DNA from: Firmicutes bacterium CAG:449
GTDB lineage: Bacteria; Bacillota_I; Bacilli_A; RFN20; CAG-449
Direction of reading: 5' to 3'
DNA length: 10,675 nt
NCBI GenBank assembly: GCA_000432895.1
Contig: FR889402.1
Location: 12,644-23,318 of the forward strand
The notes under the pieces: generated by a model
Database searches by the model: none
What the model was told of the DNA's origin: nothing
The model's input: only the letters and a program-made list of their open reading frames with translations
Position numbers and translations under genes: made by a program
Part shown: positions 1 through 5,891 of the stretch, piece after piece
Numbering within the stretch: position 1 is the stretch's first letter
How the letters are laid out: each line of letters begins with the position of its first letter

Positions 1-215
1 GAAGTAAAGATTGTTATCAATATTATGTAGATAATCATATCTTATATTTTGTAACGACTGGAGGATGTGGAGCTTTACTTTCTAAAGCAGTTAAAGAATG
101 TGAAGAAATTGCCTTTTTAGATTTAGGACCAGAATCAATAAAAAAATTAAAAGTTGAAAACTTTAAAATGATTGTGGCCATTGATTATAATGGAAATAAT
201 GTGTTTGAGGAGTAA
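1..215 (+). CDS. Fumarate hydratase class I, beta subunit (C-terminal fragment)
   Basis: Reading frame 3 is open from the window edge to a TAA at 213-215 and gives the last 70 residues of a protein. The fragment carries the run TTGGCGALLSKAV, then a segment with LGPESIKKLKVENF, and ends with a VAIDYNGNNVFEE-type tail. This pattern is typical of the beta part of iron-sulfur class I fumarases and the related L-tartrate dehydratase beta subunit. The enzyme interconverts fumarate and L-malate in the cytoplasm. The malic enzyme gene starts two bases downstream and its ribosome binding site lies inside this gene's end, so the two are co-transcribed and probably translationally coupled. That neighbour uses malate, which favours fumarase over tartrate dehydratase. 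The 5' part and any alpha subunit lie outside the window. Confidence 0.85.
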   Translation, partial: SKDCYQYYVDNHILYFVTTGGCGALLSKAVKECEEIAFLDLGPESIKKLKVENFKMIVAIDYNGNNVFEE

Positions 216-217
216 AT

Positions 218-1402
218 ATGGATATCAAAGAAGAAGCATTAAAATTACATAAAGAAAATAAAGGAAAATTAGAAATAAAATCAAAAGTTTCAATTAAAAA
301 TCAAAATGATTTGTCTTTAGCTTATACTCCAGGAGTAGCGTATGTTTGTAAAGAAATTCAAAAAAATCAAAATGAAATTTATGATTATACTTCTAAACAA
401 AATATGGTAGCAGTTATCACTGATGGATCAGCAGTTTTAGGTCTTGGTAATATCGGACCTTATGCAGCTTTACCAGTTATGGAAGGAAAATCAATTTTAT
501 TAAAAGAATTGGCAGGGGTTGATTCTTTTCCATTATGTCTAGCCACACAAGATGAAGAAGAAATTATTAAAACTTGCAAATATCTTGAGCCTTCACTTGG
601 AGCAATTAATCTTGAAGATATTTCAGCACCTAGATGTGTTCATATTGAAAGAAAACTTAATGAAGTAATGAATATTCCTGTTTTTCATGATGATCAACAT
701 GGAACTGCAATTATCGTTGCTGCAGCTTTTATTAATGTTCAAAGATTAACTAAAAGAGATTTATCCAAAATGAGAGTGGTTATTTCTGGAACTGGGGCTG
801 CTGGATCAATGGTAGCAAAAATGTTAAAAAAGATTGGTGTTGGAGAAATTAATGCTTATAACATTACAGGTGTTATTGATAAAAATAAATACGACACATA
901 TGATTTTTTGATTAAAGAATTAATTGATGAGGGAGTATATTCTACGCCAATTAAACATGATAATACTTTAGCTTCTTTACTTGTTGATGCTGATGCTTTT
1001 ATTGGTGTCAGTGCCGCTAATTTAGTAAATAAAGAAATGGTCAAATCTATGCATAAAGATCCAATTATTTTTGCAATGGCTAATCCTACTCCGGAAATAT
1101 CTTATATAGAAGCTAAACAAGCAGGTGGATATATTGTTGGCTCTGGAAGATCAGATTATCCAAATCAAATCAATAATGTTTTAGCATTTCCAGGAATTTT
1201 TAAAGGAGCATTAGCAATAAGAGCATCTAAAATTAATGAAGAAATGACACTTGCTGCTTCTAAAGCAATTGCTTATGTTATTAAAGATGAAGAATTATCA
1301 CCAGATTATATAGTTCCTTCTCCTTTTGATCCAAGAGTGGTTAAAGAAGTTAGTGAAGCAGTTAAAAAAGCGGCAATTGATACAAAAGTAAATAAAATTT
1401 AA
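218..1402 (+). CDS. Malic enzyme, short form (malate dehydrogenase, oxaloacetate-decarboxylating)
   Basis: This 394-residue protein has the usual length of short bacterial malic enzymes, which convert L-malate to pyruvate and CO2 while reducing NAD(P). Visible landmarks are the SLAYTPGVA motif with the catalytic tyrosine at residue 36, the ITDGSAVLGLGNIG block (67-80), the lysine in EGKS (91) and the metal-binding acids in NLEDIS (133-134) and FHDDQHG (158-159). The dinucleotide fold has GTGAAG at 191-196, followed by the conserved FAMANPTPEI segment (285-294). The start is set by GAGGAG at 207-212, five bases before the ATG. The position at the end of the second strand of the nucleotide fold, usually Asp in NAD enzymes, looks like Asn215, so cofactor preference is open. 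It follows a fumarase gene, fitting a fumarate-to-pyruvate route. No hairpin terminator is visible in the 53 bases before the next gene. Confidence 0.95.
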   Translation: MDIKEEALKLHKENKGKLEIKSKVSIKNQNDLSLAYTPGVAYVCKEIQKNQNEIYDYTSKQNMVAVITDGSAVLGLGNIGPYAALPVMEGKSILLKELAGVDSFPLCLATQDEEEIIKTCKYLEPSLGAINLEDISAPRCVHIERKLNEVMNIPVFHDDQHGTAIIVAAAFINVQRLTKRDLSKMRVVISGTGAAGSMVAKMLKKIGVGEINAYNITGVIDKNKYDTYDFLIKELIDEGVYSTPIKHDNTLASLLVDADAFIGVSAANLVNKEMVKSMHKDPIIFAMANPTPEISYIEAKQAGGYIVGSGRSDYPNQINNVLAFPGIFKGALAIRASKINEEMTLAASKAIAYVIKDEELSPDYIVPSPFDPRVVKEVSEAVKKAAIDTKVNKI

Positions 1403-1455
1403 TTTTAACCAATAAATACTTTTCTAATTTTGTATTAAAGATATAGGGAGAAAAA

Positions 1456-1965
1456 ATGGAAGAAATAAATTTACTTATTAAAGAGTTTAAAAATAAAAAT
1501 CATTCTAATTTTGAAAAATTTTATAACTTGACTAGTAAACAAGTTTATTTTACTTCGCTAAACATTCTAAAAAATCATGCTCTAGCAGAAGAAATTACTC
1601 AAGATGTTTATGTGAAATTTTTAAGTGAAATTTCTTCTTTTAAGGAATATTATAATGTTTTTTCTTACCTAACGACAATTAGTCGAAATTTAAGTATTAA
1701 TGTTTATAATAAAAATAAAAAAATAATTAATGATGAAGAAATAATTAATTTTGCTAAATATGATGATTCGACAATTGATGATTTGAATGCCCAAGAAATT
1801 TTATCTTTAATTGAAGAAACTAGTTCAAGAGAAATTGTAGTTTATCATGTTATTTTTGAATACACATTTTTACAAATTAGTAAAATCATGAAAGTTCCAT
1901 TAGGGACAATTTTATGGAAATATAATAAAACAATGAAATACTTAAAAGAAAGGATAAAATTATGA
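1456..1965 (+). CDS. ECF-type RNA polymerase sigma factor (sigma-70 family)
   Basis: The protein has 169 residues, a normal size for extracytoplasmic-function sigma factors, which direct RNA polymerase to a small stress or envelope regulon. Region 2 spans about residues 15-85: helix FEKFYNLTSKQVYF, then the core-binding stretch LAEEITQDVYVKFL, then the YLTTISRNLSINVY segment for -10 recognition. A linker follows. Region 4 (about 113-167) contains a helix-turn-helix, EYTFLQISKIMKVPLGTILW, matching the usual family pattern for -35 recognition. The start is supported by AGGGAG at 1445-1450. The gene ends in TGA inside the ATG of the next gene (ATGA overlap), the classic arrangement for a sigma factor coupled to its anti-sigma factor. 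The subgroup and target promoters cannot be told from the sequence. The tandem downstream genes are probably part of its own regulon. Confidence 0.9.
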   Translation: MEEINLLIKEFKNKNHSNFEKFYNLTSKQVYFTSLNILKNHALAEEITQDVYVKFLSEISSFKEYYNVFSYLTTISRNLSINVYNKNKKIINDEEIINFAKYDDSTIDDLNAQEILSLIEETSSREIVVYHVIFEYTFLQISKIMKVPLGTILWKYNKTMKYLKERIKL

Positions 1966-2915
1966 ATGAAATTAAAAACAAATTAAAATTAGATTATTCT
2001 AAAATTAACTCACCATCGTATAATCCTCAAATTCTTAATAAAGTTGAATATGTTGAACAAAAAAATCATAAATTTTTAAAATTTTCTTTAGTGTTTACTG
2101 CTTTAGCGGCTTGTGTTTTAACTTGTGTATTTGTTTTTAAAAATGATAAATCAAATGTTATTGATACGATAAATCAAAATCTTAGTTATGAAGTAATTAT
2201 GTTAGCTAATACTCTTGATCATAAAATGCAAAATTTAAGAATGAAAAAACAAACTAATAATAATGAAGAAGAATTTGCTCAAGAAATCCATAAATATTTA
2301 ATGACTGGAGAAATGCTTTTTAATAAAGAGAATATTAAATCCACTACATATAATAGTGATAAAGAAAATTATAAATATAAAATTGTTTCTTCCTATCATG
2401 ATTTTACTAGTTTCACTAATGAATATGTTTTTTATTATAATGAAAATACAATTAATAATAATTATTTTAATATTGAAGGAATAATTATCTTTGATGAACA
2501 AGAATATAAAGTGTTAGGTAATAAAAAAATTGAAGAAAAAAAAGAACTCGAAACAGAATTAAAAATATTTATTAGTGATACTGAATATACTGAAATATCA
2601 CAAGAAAGCAAAATTAATGAAAATGAATATGAATATAAGTTTTATAAAGATAATGAATTAATTAAAGAAATATCTTTAGAAAATAAAATTGAAAATAACA
2701 AAAAAGAACTAGAAATTGAAATTGTTGAAAATAATATAGAAAAACAATTCGAATTTGAATTTAAAAATAATTTAATTGAATGTGAATTTGAGTTTAATGA
2801 TGAAGAAATTAAATTAGAAATAACAATTGAACAAGAATACTATTTATATAAATTTTTAGGACAAGAAGAAAAAATAATAAAAATTTCAAAAAATACCAAT
2901 AAAATCATTAACTAA
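1962..2915 (+). CDS. Single-pass membrane protein, presumed anti-sigma factor with extracellular sensor domain
   Basis: No named family is recognised. The 317-residue protein has a short basic cytoplasmic N-terminus (1-37), one membrane segment (about 38-60) and a large outside part. The outside part begins with a helical stretch (about 70-125) and continues with a series of short beta-strand-like runs with alternating polar and hydrophobic residues, rich in Glu, Asn and Lys, for example NEYEYKFYKD. Overlap with the sigma stop codon and the type II-like topology suggest it tethers and inhibits that sigma factor. The cytoplasmic part is too short for the usual zinc-binding anti-sigma domain and shows no HxxxCxxC motif. 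Residues about 72-310 align along their whole length with the next gene's lipoprotein (YVFYYNEN/YTFYYNET; EYEYKFYKDNELI/EYSYKYYENNKKI). The topology is clear; the anti-sigma role is inferred from position. Confidence 0.75.
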   Translation: MNEIKNKLKLDYSKINSPSYNPQILNKVEYVEQKNHKFLKFSLVFTALAACVLTCVFVFKNDKSNVIDTINQNLSYEVIMLANTLDHKMQNLRMKKQTNNNEEEFAQEIHKYLMTGEMLFNKENIKSTTYNSDKENYKYKIVSSYHDFTSFTNEYVFYYNENTINNNYFNIEGIIIFDEQEYKVLGNKKIEEKKELETELKIFISDTEYTEISQESKINENEYEYKFYKDNELIKEISLENKIENNKKELEIEIVENNIEKQFEFEFKNNLIECEFEFNDEEIKLEITIEQEYYLYKFLGQEEKIIKISKNTNKIIN

Positions 2916-2928
2916 ATTGTCTTAAGGT

Positions 2929-2936
2929 TAAGGAGG
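2929..2936 (+). promoter_or_regulatory. Very strong ribosome binding site of the lipoprotein gene
   Basis: TAAGGAGG lies nine bases before the ATG at 2946 and is close to a full complement of the 16S rRNA tail. It is stronger than the sites of the sigma gene and of the coupled membrane protein, so the lipoprotein may be made in excess over both from the same message. Confidence 0.8.
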
Positions 2937-2945
2937 CACAAAATT

Positions 2946-3734
2946 ATGAAAAAATTTATTATTTTAGGAGGATTACTAGGAGGATTATTATTTAGTTGTA
3001 ATAATCAAACAATTAATAAAGAAAGTACTTTAATAAAAGAAAATACAAATTTTAAAAATATGTATAACTATTCAGCTATAAGTGGTATTTCTTTATTAAG
3101 TCAAAAAACAAATAAACACAAACGCTTTTTAAATGAAGAAGAACAAAATAAAATTATTGAAAATTTAAAACTTGTTGAGAATTGGTTATCTGAATCACGT
3201 TTTGAATTTTTAGATTCTGATAAGGAAGAATACACAGTTAAATATCAAATTGATACTTCTTTTCTCAATGAAAAAAATGTTTATACATTTTACTATAACG
3301 AAACTTTAAAAGAGGAAGAAGAATATTTTATTGAAGGAATTGTTGAATTTAACAATGAAATATATTCAATGTATGGAAAAAAAGAAATTGAAGAAGATGA
3401 ACAAGAAATAGAATTTAAAATTTCTTTAAATGAAAATACTTATGTTGTTCTTGAACAAGAAATAGAAAATAATGAACAAGAATATTCTTATAAATATTAT
3501 GAAAATAATAAGAAAATCTATCAAACTGAATTAGAATTTGAAGATAATGAAATTACTTTTAAAGAAAATAGTAGTGAGAGCAAGAAAAAATATTCATTTA
3601 AATTTATTAATGATCATCAAGTAAAAGCGAAAATAAAAATTAATGAAGAAACATTTTATTTACTAATTAATATTGAATTAAATGAACTTAATGAAAAAGT
3701 TTATACTATTATAAATAATGAAAGCAACAAATAA
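2946..3734 (+). CDS. Lipoprotein with an ectodomain homologous to the preceding membrane protein
   Basis: The 262-residue protein starts with a lipoprotein signal: two lysines, a Gly/Leu/Ile-rich core and the lipobox LFSC, giving lipidated Cys18 on the outer face of the membrane. The mature part has a helical stretch (about 60-90) and then many short, highly charged beta-strand-like runs. From about residue 40 to 257 it follows the presumed anti-sigma protein's outside domain in the same order with small gaps, for example EYFIEGIVEFNNEIYSMYG against NYFNIEGIIIFDEQEYKVLG. The protein is therefore a membrane-anchored copy of that sensor domain without the transmembrane signalling part. I do not recognise the family. 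It is the last gene of the sigma unit: its end forms the left arm of a terminator and its stop codon lies in the hairpin loop. A role as co-sensor, competitor or decoy is inference. Confidence 0.8.
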   Translation: MKKFIILGGLLGGLLFSCNNQTINKESTLIKENTNFKNMYNYSAISGISLLSQKTNKHKRFLNEEEQNKIIENLKLVENWLSESRFEFLDSDKEEYTVKYQIDTSFLNEKNVYTFYYNETLKEEEEYFIEGIVEFNNEIYSMYGKKEIEEDEQEIEFKISLNENTYVVLEQEIENNEQEYSYKYYENNKKIYQTELEFEDNEITFKENSSESKKKYSFKFINDHQVKAKIKINEETFYLLINIELNELNEKVYTIINNESNK

Positions 3735-3752
3735 GTTGCTTTCTTTTTTTTT
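3720..3752 (+). terminator. Intrinsic terminator of the sigma/anti-sigma/lipoprotein unit
   Basis: A perfect 9-bp stem, GAAAGCAAC (3720-3728) with GTTGCTTTC (3735-3743), encloses a six-base loop and is followed by nine T residues (3744-3752). The loop contains the TAA stop of the lipoprotein gene, so a ribosome finishing translation would cover the left arm. The hairpin separates this unit from the biotin ligase gene. Confidence 0.93.
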
Positions 3753-3764
3753 AATTATTAAAAT
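3736..3764 (+). promoter_or_regulatory. Candidate promoter of the biotin ligase gene (leaderless message)
   Basis: TTGCTT (3736-3741) and TAAAAT (3759-3764) are 17 bases apart, a good spacing for the housekeeping sigma factor. The -35 box would sit in the right arm of the preceding terminator. The expected start point, about 3770-3772, coincides with the ATG at 3771. The biotin ligase gene has no purine-rich ribosome binding site, which agrees with a leaderless message. In DNA this AT-rich such boxes occur by chance, so confidence is low. Confidence 0.35.
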
Positions 3765-3770
3765 GAATTT

Positions 3771-4517
3771 ATGGAAAATATTAATCAAAATTATCTTAAA
3801 AATCATATTTTACAAAATATTCAAATTAGAACATATTCTTGTATTGATTCAACAAATAATGAAGCAAAACGTAACTTGGATTTAAATCCTTGTTTATTTG
3901 TTGCAGAGGAACAAACAAATGGAAGGGGAAGAAAAGGAAGAAGTTTTTATTCACCTAGAGATAAAGGAATTTATATGACTTTACTTTTAGAAAATAATGA
4001 TGATCTTAACGATATTGTAAAAATTACTTCTTATGCTTCTTTATGTGTAGTAAAAGCAATAAAAAAATTAACAAATATCCAAACAGATATTAAATGGGTA
4101 AATGATATTTATTATCAAGATAAAAAAATATGTGGAATTTTAATTGAAAGAGTTTTATTAAATGATAAAGCTTATTTAATTATTGGAATTGGACTTAATT
4201 TATATCCATTTTCTGTAAGTGAAGATTTAACAAATATAGTTGGTTTTTTGAATTTTAAAGATGACATTAGAAATCAATTAATTGTTGAAATTATAAATAA
4301 TTTGTTATTATTTTCTCAAAATAAAAATTCTTATATTGATGAATATAAAAAATATTCTTTATTATTAAATAAAGAAATTAATTATTATATAAATGATGAA
4401 GCCTACCACGGGAAAGTTATTGATATTGATAATGATGCTCATTTAATTGTTTTAAATGGTAATAAAATTGATAGTTTATCTAGTGGTGAAGTTACTGTTA
4501 GATTAAAAAAAGACTAA
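3771..4517 (+). CDS. birA: Biotin--[biotin carboxyl-carrier protein] ligase, without DNA-binding domain
   Basis: The protein has 248 residues. It activates biotin with ATP to biotinyl-AMP and transfers it to a lysine of biotin-dependent carboxylases or decarboxylases in the cytoplasm. The catalytic core shows the IDSTN substrate segment (25-29), the biotin/adenylate loop GRGRKGR (51-57), the KWVND motif with its catalytic lysine (108-112), the KKICGILIE strand (118-126) and IIGIGLNL (137-144). A small C-terminal domain ending SSGEVTVR follows. The core begins almost at the N-terminus, so there is no winged helix as in regulatory BirA proteins and it should not act as a repressor. The gene stands alone between a terminator and the next strong promoter. 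No Shine-Dalgarno sequence precedes the ATG. An earlier ATG at 3763 is in another frame. Confidence 0.93.
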   Translation: MENINQNYLKNHILQNIQIRTYSCIDSTNNEAKRNLDLNPCLFVAEEQTNGRGRKGRSFYSPRDKGIYMTLLLENNDDLNDIVKITSYASLCVVKAIKKLTNIQTDIKWVNDIYYQDKKICGILIERVLLNDKAYLIIGIGLNLYPFSVSEDLTNIVGFLNFKDDIRNQLIVEIINNLLLFSQNKNSYIDEYKKYSLLLNKEINYYINDEAYHGKVIDIDNDAHLIVLNGNKIDSLSSGEVTVRLKKD

Positions 4518-4549
4518 AATATTAATAATTAACAAAATTAAAATAATAT

Positions 4550-4578
4550 TTGACAAAAAAATATTTAGTTTTTATAAT
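4550..4578 (+). promoter_or_regulatory. Consensus promoter of the fructan/sucrose operon
   Basis: TTGACA (4550-4555) and TATAAT (4573-4578) match the housekeeping sigma consensus at all twelve positions with ideal 17-base spacing. Transcription should start near 4585, leaving an untranslated leader of about 80 bases before the ATPase gene. Such a strong promoter needs tight repression, which fits the two operators just downstream. Confidence 0.93.
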
Positions 4579-4583
4579 GTGGG

Positions 4584-4597
4584 TGTAAGCGATTTCA
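4584..4597 (+). promoter_or_regulatory. Catabolite-responsive element (CRE)-like LacI-family operator
   Basis: TGTAAGCGATTTCA agrees with every position of the CcpA-type consensus TGWAARCGNTWWCA. It lies over the expected transcription start, where a bound protein would block initiation. CcpA is the most likely ligand, but the gene is not in the window. The LacI-family protein at the operon's end is an alternative. Confidence 0.78.
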
Positions 4598-4636
4598 TCA
4601 TTTATGATGTTTTTTGCTATTTATTTTGTAAAAAAA

Positions 4637-4650
4637 TGGAAACGATTCCA
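4637..4650 (+). promoter_or_regulatory. Palindromic LacI-family operator, probably for the operon's own regulator
   Basis: TGGAAACGATTCCA has the symmetric arms TGGAA/TTCCA around a central CG, the hallmark of LacI-family sites. It differs from the CRE consensus at positions 3 and 12, so a different family member is likely, most simply the one encoded from 10222. It lies in the leader about 50 bases after the predicted start point and just before the ribosome binding site, so it would act as a roadblock or loop with the upstream site. Confidence 0.75.
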
Positions 4651-4652
4651 AG

Positions 4653-4658
4653 AAAGGA
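4653..4658 (+). promoter_or_regulatory. Ribosome binding site that fixes the ATPase start at 4664
   Basis: AAAGGA lies five bases before the ATG at 4664. The frame is open further upstream to an ATG at 4604, but that start has no ribosome binding site and would translate through the operator, giving a 20-residue extension unlike the family. Confidence 0.8.
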
Positions 4659-4663
4659 TTAAC

Positions 4664-5890
4664 ATGTCAAGTATCTCTTTAAGACATATTTATAAAGTTT
4701 ACCCAAAAAAAGAAAAACAAAAGTTTAAATTATTTAGAAAAAAGAATGAAAATTCTAATGATGAAGAAGTTTTAGCGGTTGATGATTTCAATATGGAAAT
4801 TGAAGATGGTGAATTTGTTGTTTTTGTTGGGCCATCTGGATGTGGAAAATCTACAACCTTACGAATGATTGCAGGTTTAGAAACCATTTCTGGTGGTGAA
4901 CTATATATTGATGGAAAATTAATGAATAATGTTGAACCAATGCATAGAGATATTGCAATGGTTTTTCAAAATTATGCATTATATCCACATATGACTGCTT
5001 ATGATAACATTGCATTTGGATTAAAAATGCGTAAAATTGAAGAAGAAGTTACTGATGAAAATGGTAATAAAAAAATTATTTTTCGCCATTTAACTAAAGA
5101 AGAAATCGATTCAAAAGTTAAAGAGGCATCAGCTTTATTGGGAATAGATGAATTATTATATCGTAAACCTTCTCAAATGTCTGGAGGTCAAAGACAAAGA
5201 ATTGCTCTTGGTAGAGCTTTAGTTAGAAAGCCAAAAGTCTTTTTGTTAGATGAACCTTTATCTAATTTGGATGCTAAATTAAGAACGACTATGAGAAGTG
5301 AAATTGTTAAACTTCATCAAAAAATAAAAACAACTTTTATTTATGTTACTCATGACCAAGTGGAAGCTATGACAATGGGAACAAGAATTGTAGTTATGAA
5401 AAAAGGTGTTGTTCAACAAATTGATACTCCTACAAATCTATTTGATTATCCAAATAATTTATTTGTTGCATCTTTTATTGGAACTCCTCAAATGAATATT
5501 TTTAATGTAAATATCAAAAAGAATAATAATAATTTACTAGTTAAATTTGTAAATGGACAAGAATTATCTTTTGATTTAAATAACTTAAGAAAGATTGAAG
5601 ATTCTTATTTAGATGGAAATGAACATAATATATTTTTAGGTATTAGAGGTGAACATTTAAAATTTGCTAATAGTGGATTAAAAGTAAAAGCAAATATTGT
5701 TGAAGTACTAGGCAGTTCTACACATGTTTTTGTTAAATTAGAAAAAGAAAATAATGATTATATTGTTTGCGTAAATGATCGCGTTGATGTAGTTCCACAC
5801 GATGAATTGTTTTTAGAGTTTGATGAAAAGAAAGTTCATATGTTTGATAAACAATCAACTTTATCTATTATGAAACGATGGGGTGAATAA
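4664..5890 (+). CDS. msmX: Sugar ABC transporter ATP-binding protein, MsmX/UgpC type
   Basis: The 408-residue protein is the ATPase that powers carbohydrate importers (CUT1 family) on the inner face of the membrane. It has Walker A GPSGCGKST (56-64), the Q-loop in MVFQNYALYPHM (about 99-110), the ABC signature MSGGQRQRIALGRAL (172-186), Walker B with KVFLLDEPLSNLDAKLR (191-207) and the H-loop histidine in YVTHDQVEAMT (H230). A TOBE-type C-terminal regulatory domain follows from about residue 285. Compared with Bacillus MsmX (365 residues) there are two charged inserts of about 20 residues, one after VYPKK near the N-terminus and one after MRKIEEE. No permease or binding protein is adjacent, so it probably serves transporters encoded elsewhere, as MsmX does. 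Automatic annotation often names this family UgpC; the neighbouring sugar genes argue for oligosaccharides. It is the first gene after the strong regulated promoter. Confidence 0.93.
   Translation: MSSISLRHIYKVYPKKEKQKFKLFRKKNENSNDEEVLAVDDFNMEIEDGEFVVFVGPSGCGKSTTLRMIAGLETISGGELYIDGKLMNNVEPMHRDIAMVFQNYALYPHMTAYDNIAFGLKMRKIEEEVTDENGNKKIIFRHLTKEEIDSKVKEASALLGIDELLYRKPSQMSGGQRQRIALGRALVRKPKVFLLDEPLSNLDAKLRTTMRSEIVKLHQKIKTTFIYVTHDQVEAMTMGTRIVVMKKGVVQQIDTPTNLFDYPNNLFVASFIGTPQMNIFNVNIKKNNNNLLVKFVNGQELSFDLNNLRKIEDSYLDGNEHNIFLGIRGEHLKFANSGLKVKANIVEVLGSSTHVFVKLEKENNDYIVCVNDRVDVVPHDELFLEFDEKKVHMFDKQSTLSIMKRWGE
5880..5886 (+). promoter_or_regulatory. Ribosome binding site that fixes the kinase start at 5892
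   Basis: GGGGTGA within the end of the ATPase gene lies five bases before the ATG at 5892. A GTG at 5883 in the same frame would add three residues but lies inside this site and has none of its own; the family normally begins with a MILSIGE-like strand, as the ATG start gives. Confidence 0.7.
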
Positions 5891-5891
5891 A

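Noticed and set aside
856..1044. Minus-strand open frame inside the malic enzyme gene
   Set aside because: It is the antisense shadow of a clearly conserved enzyme, with no ribosome binding site or family likeness. The same holds for minus-strand frames at 2298-2501, 4699-4887, 6365-6550 and 7360-7551.
1431..1439. TGTATTAAA as a housekeeping -10 box for the sigma gene
   Set aside because: The start point would fall on the ribosome binding site at 1445-1450, and no -35 box stands at a suitable distance.
2500..3700. Repetitive Glu/Asn/Lys-rich coding stretches as DNA tandem repeats
   Set aside because: No exact repeat unit recurs in the DNA. The regularity is at protein level, from beta-strand alternation plus AT-rich codons.
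4517..4551. All-AT inverted repeat AAATATTA / TAATATTT around the biotin ligase stop, as a terminator
   Set aside because: It has no GC pairs, a 19-base loop and no T tract after it; in DNA this AT-rich it is expected by chance.
4604..4663. N-terminal extension of the ABC ATPase reading frame beginning MMFFAIYFVKKWKRF, which looks like a short membrane helix
   Set aside because: It has no ribosome binding site, it would be translated from the promoter-proximal leader and it covers the operator palindrome. AAAGGA at 4653 serves the ATG at 4664, where similarity to MsmX begins.
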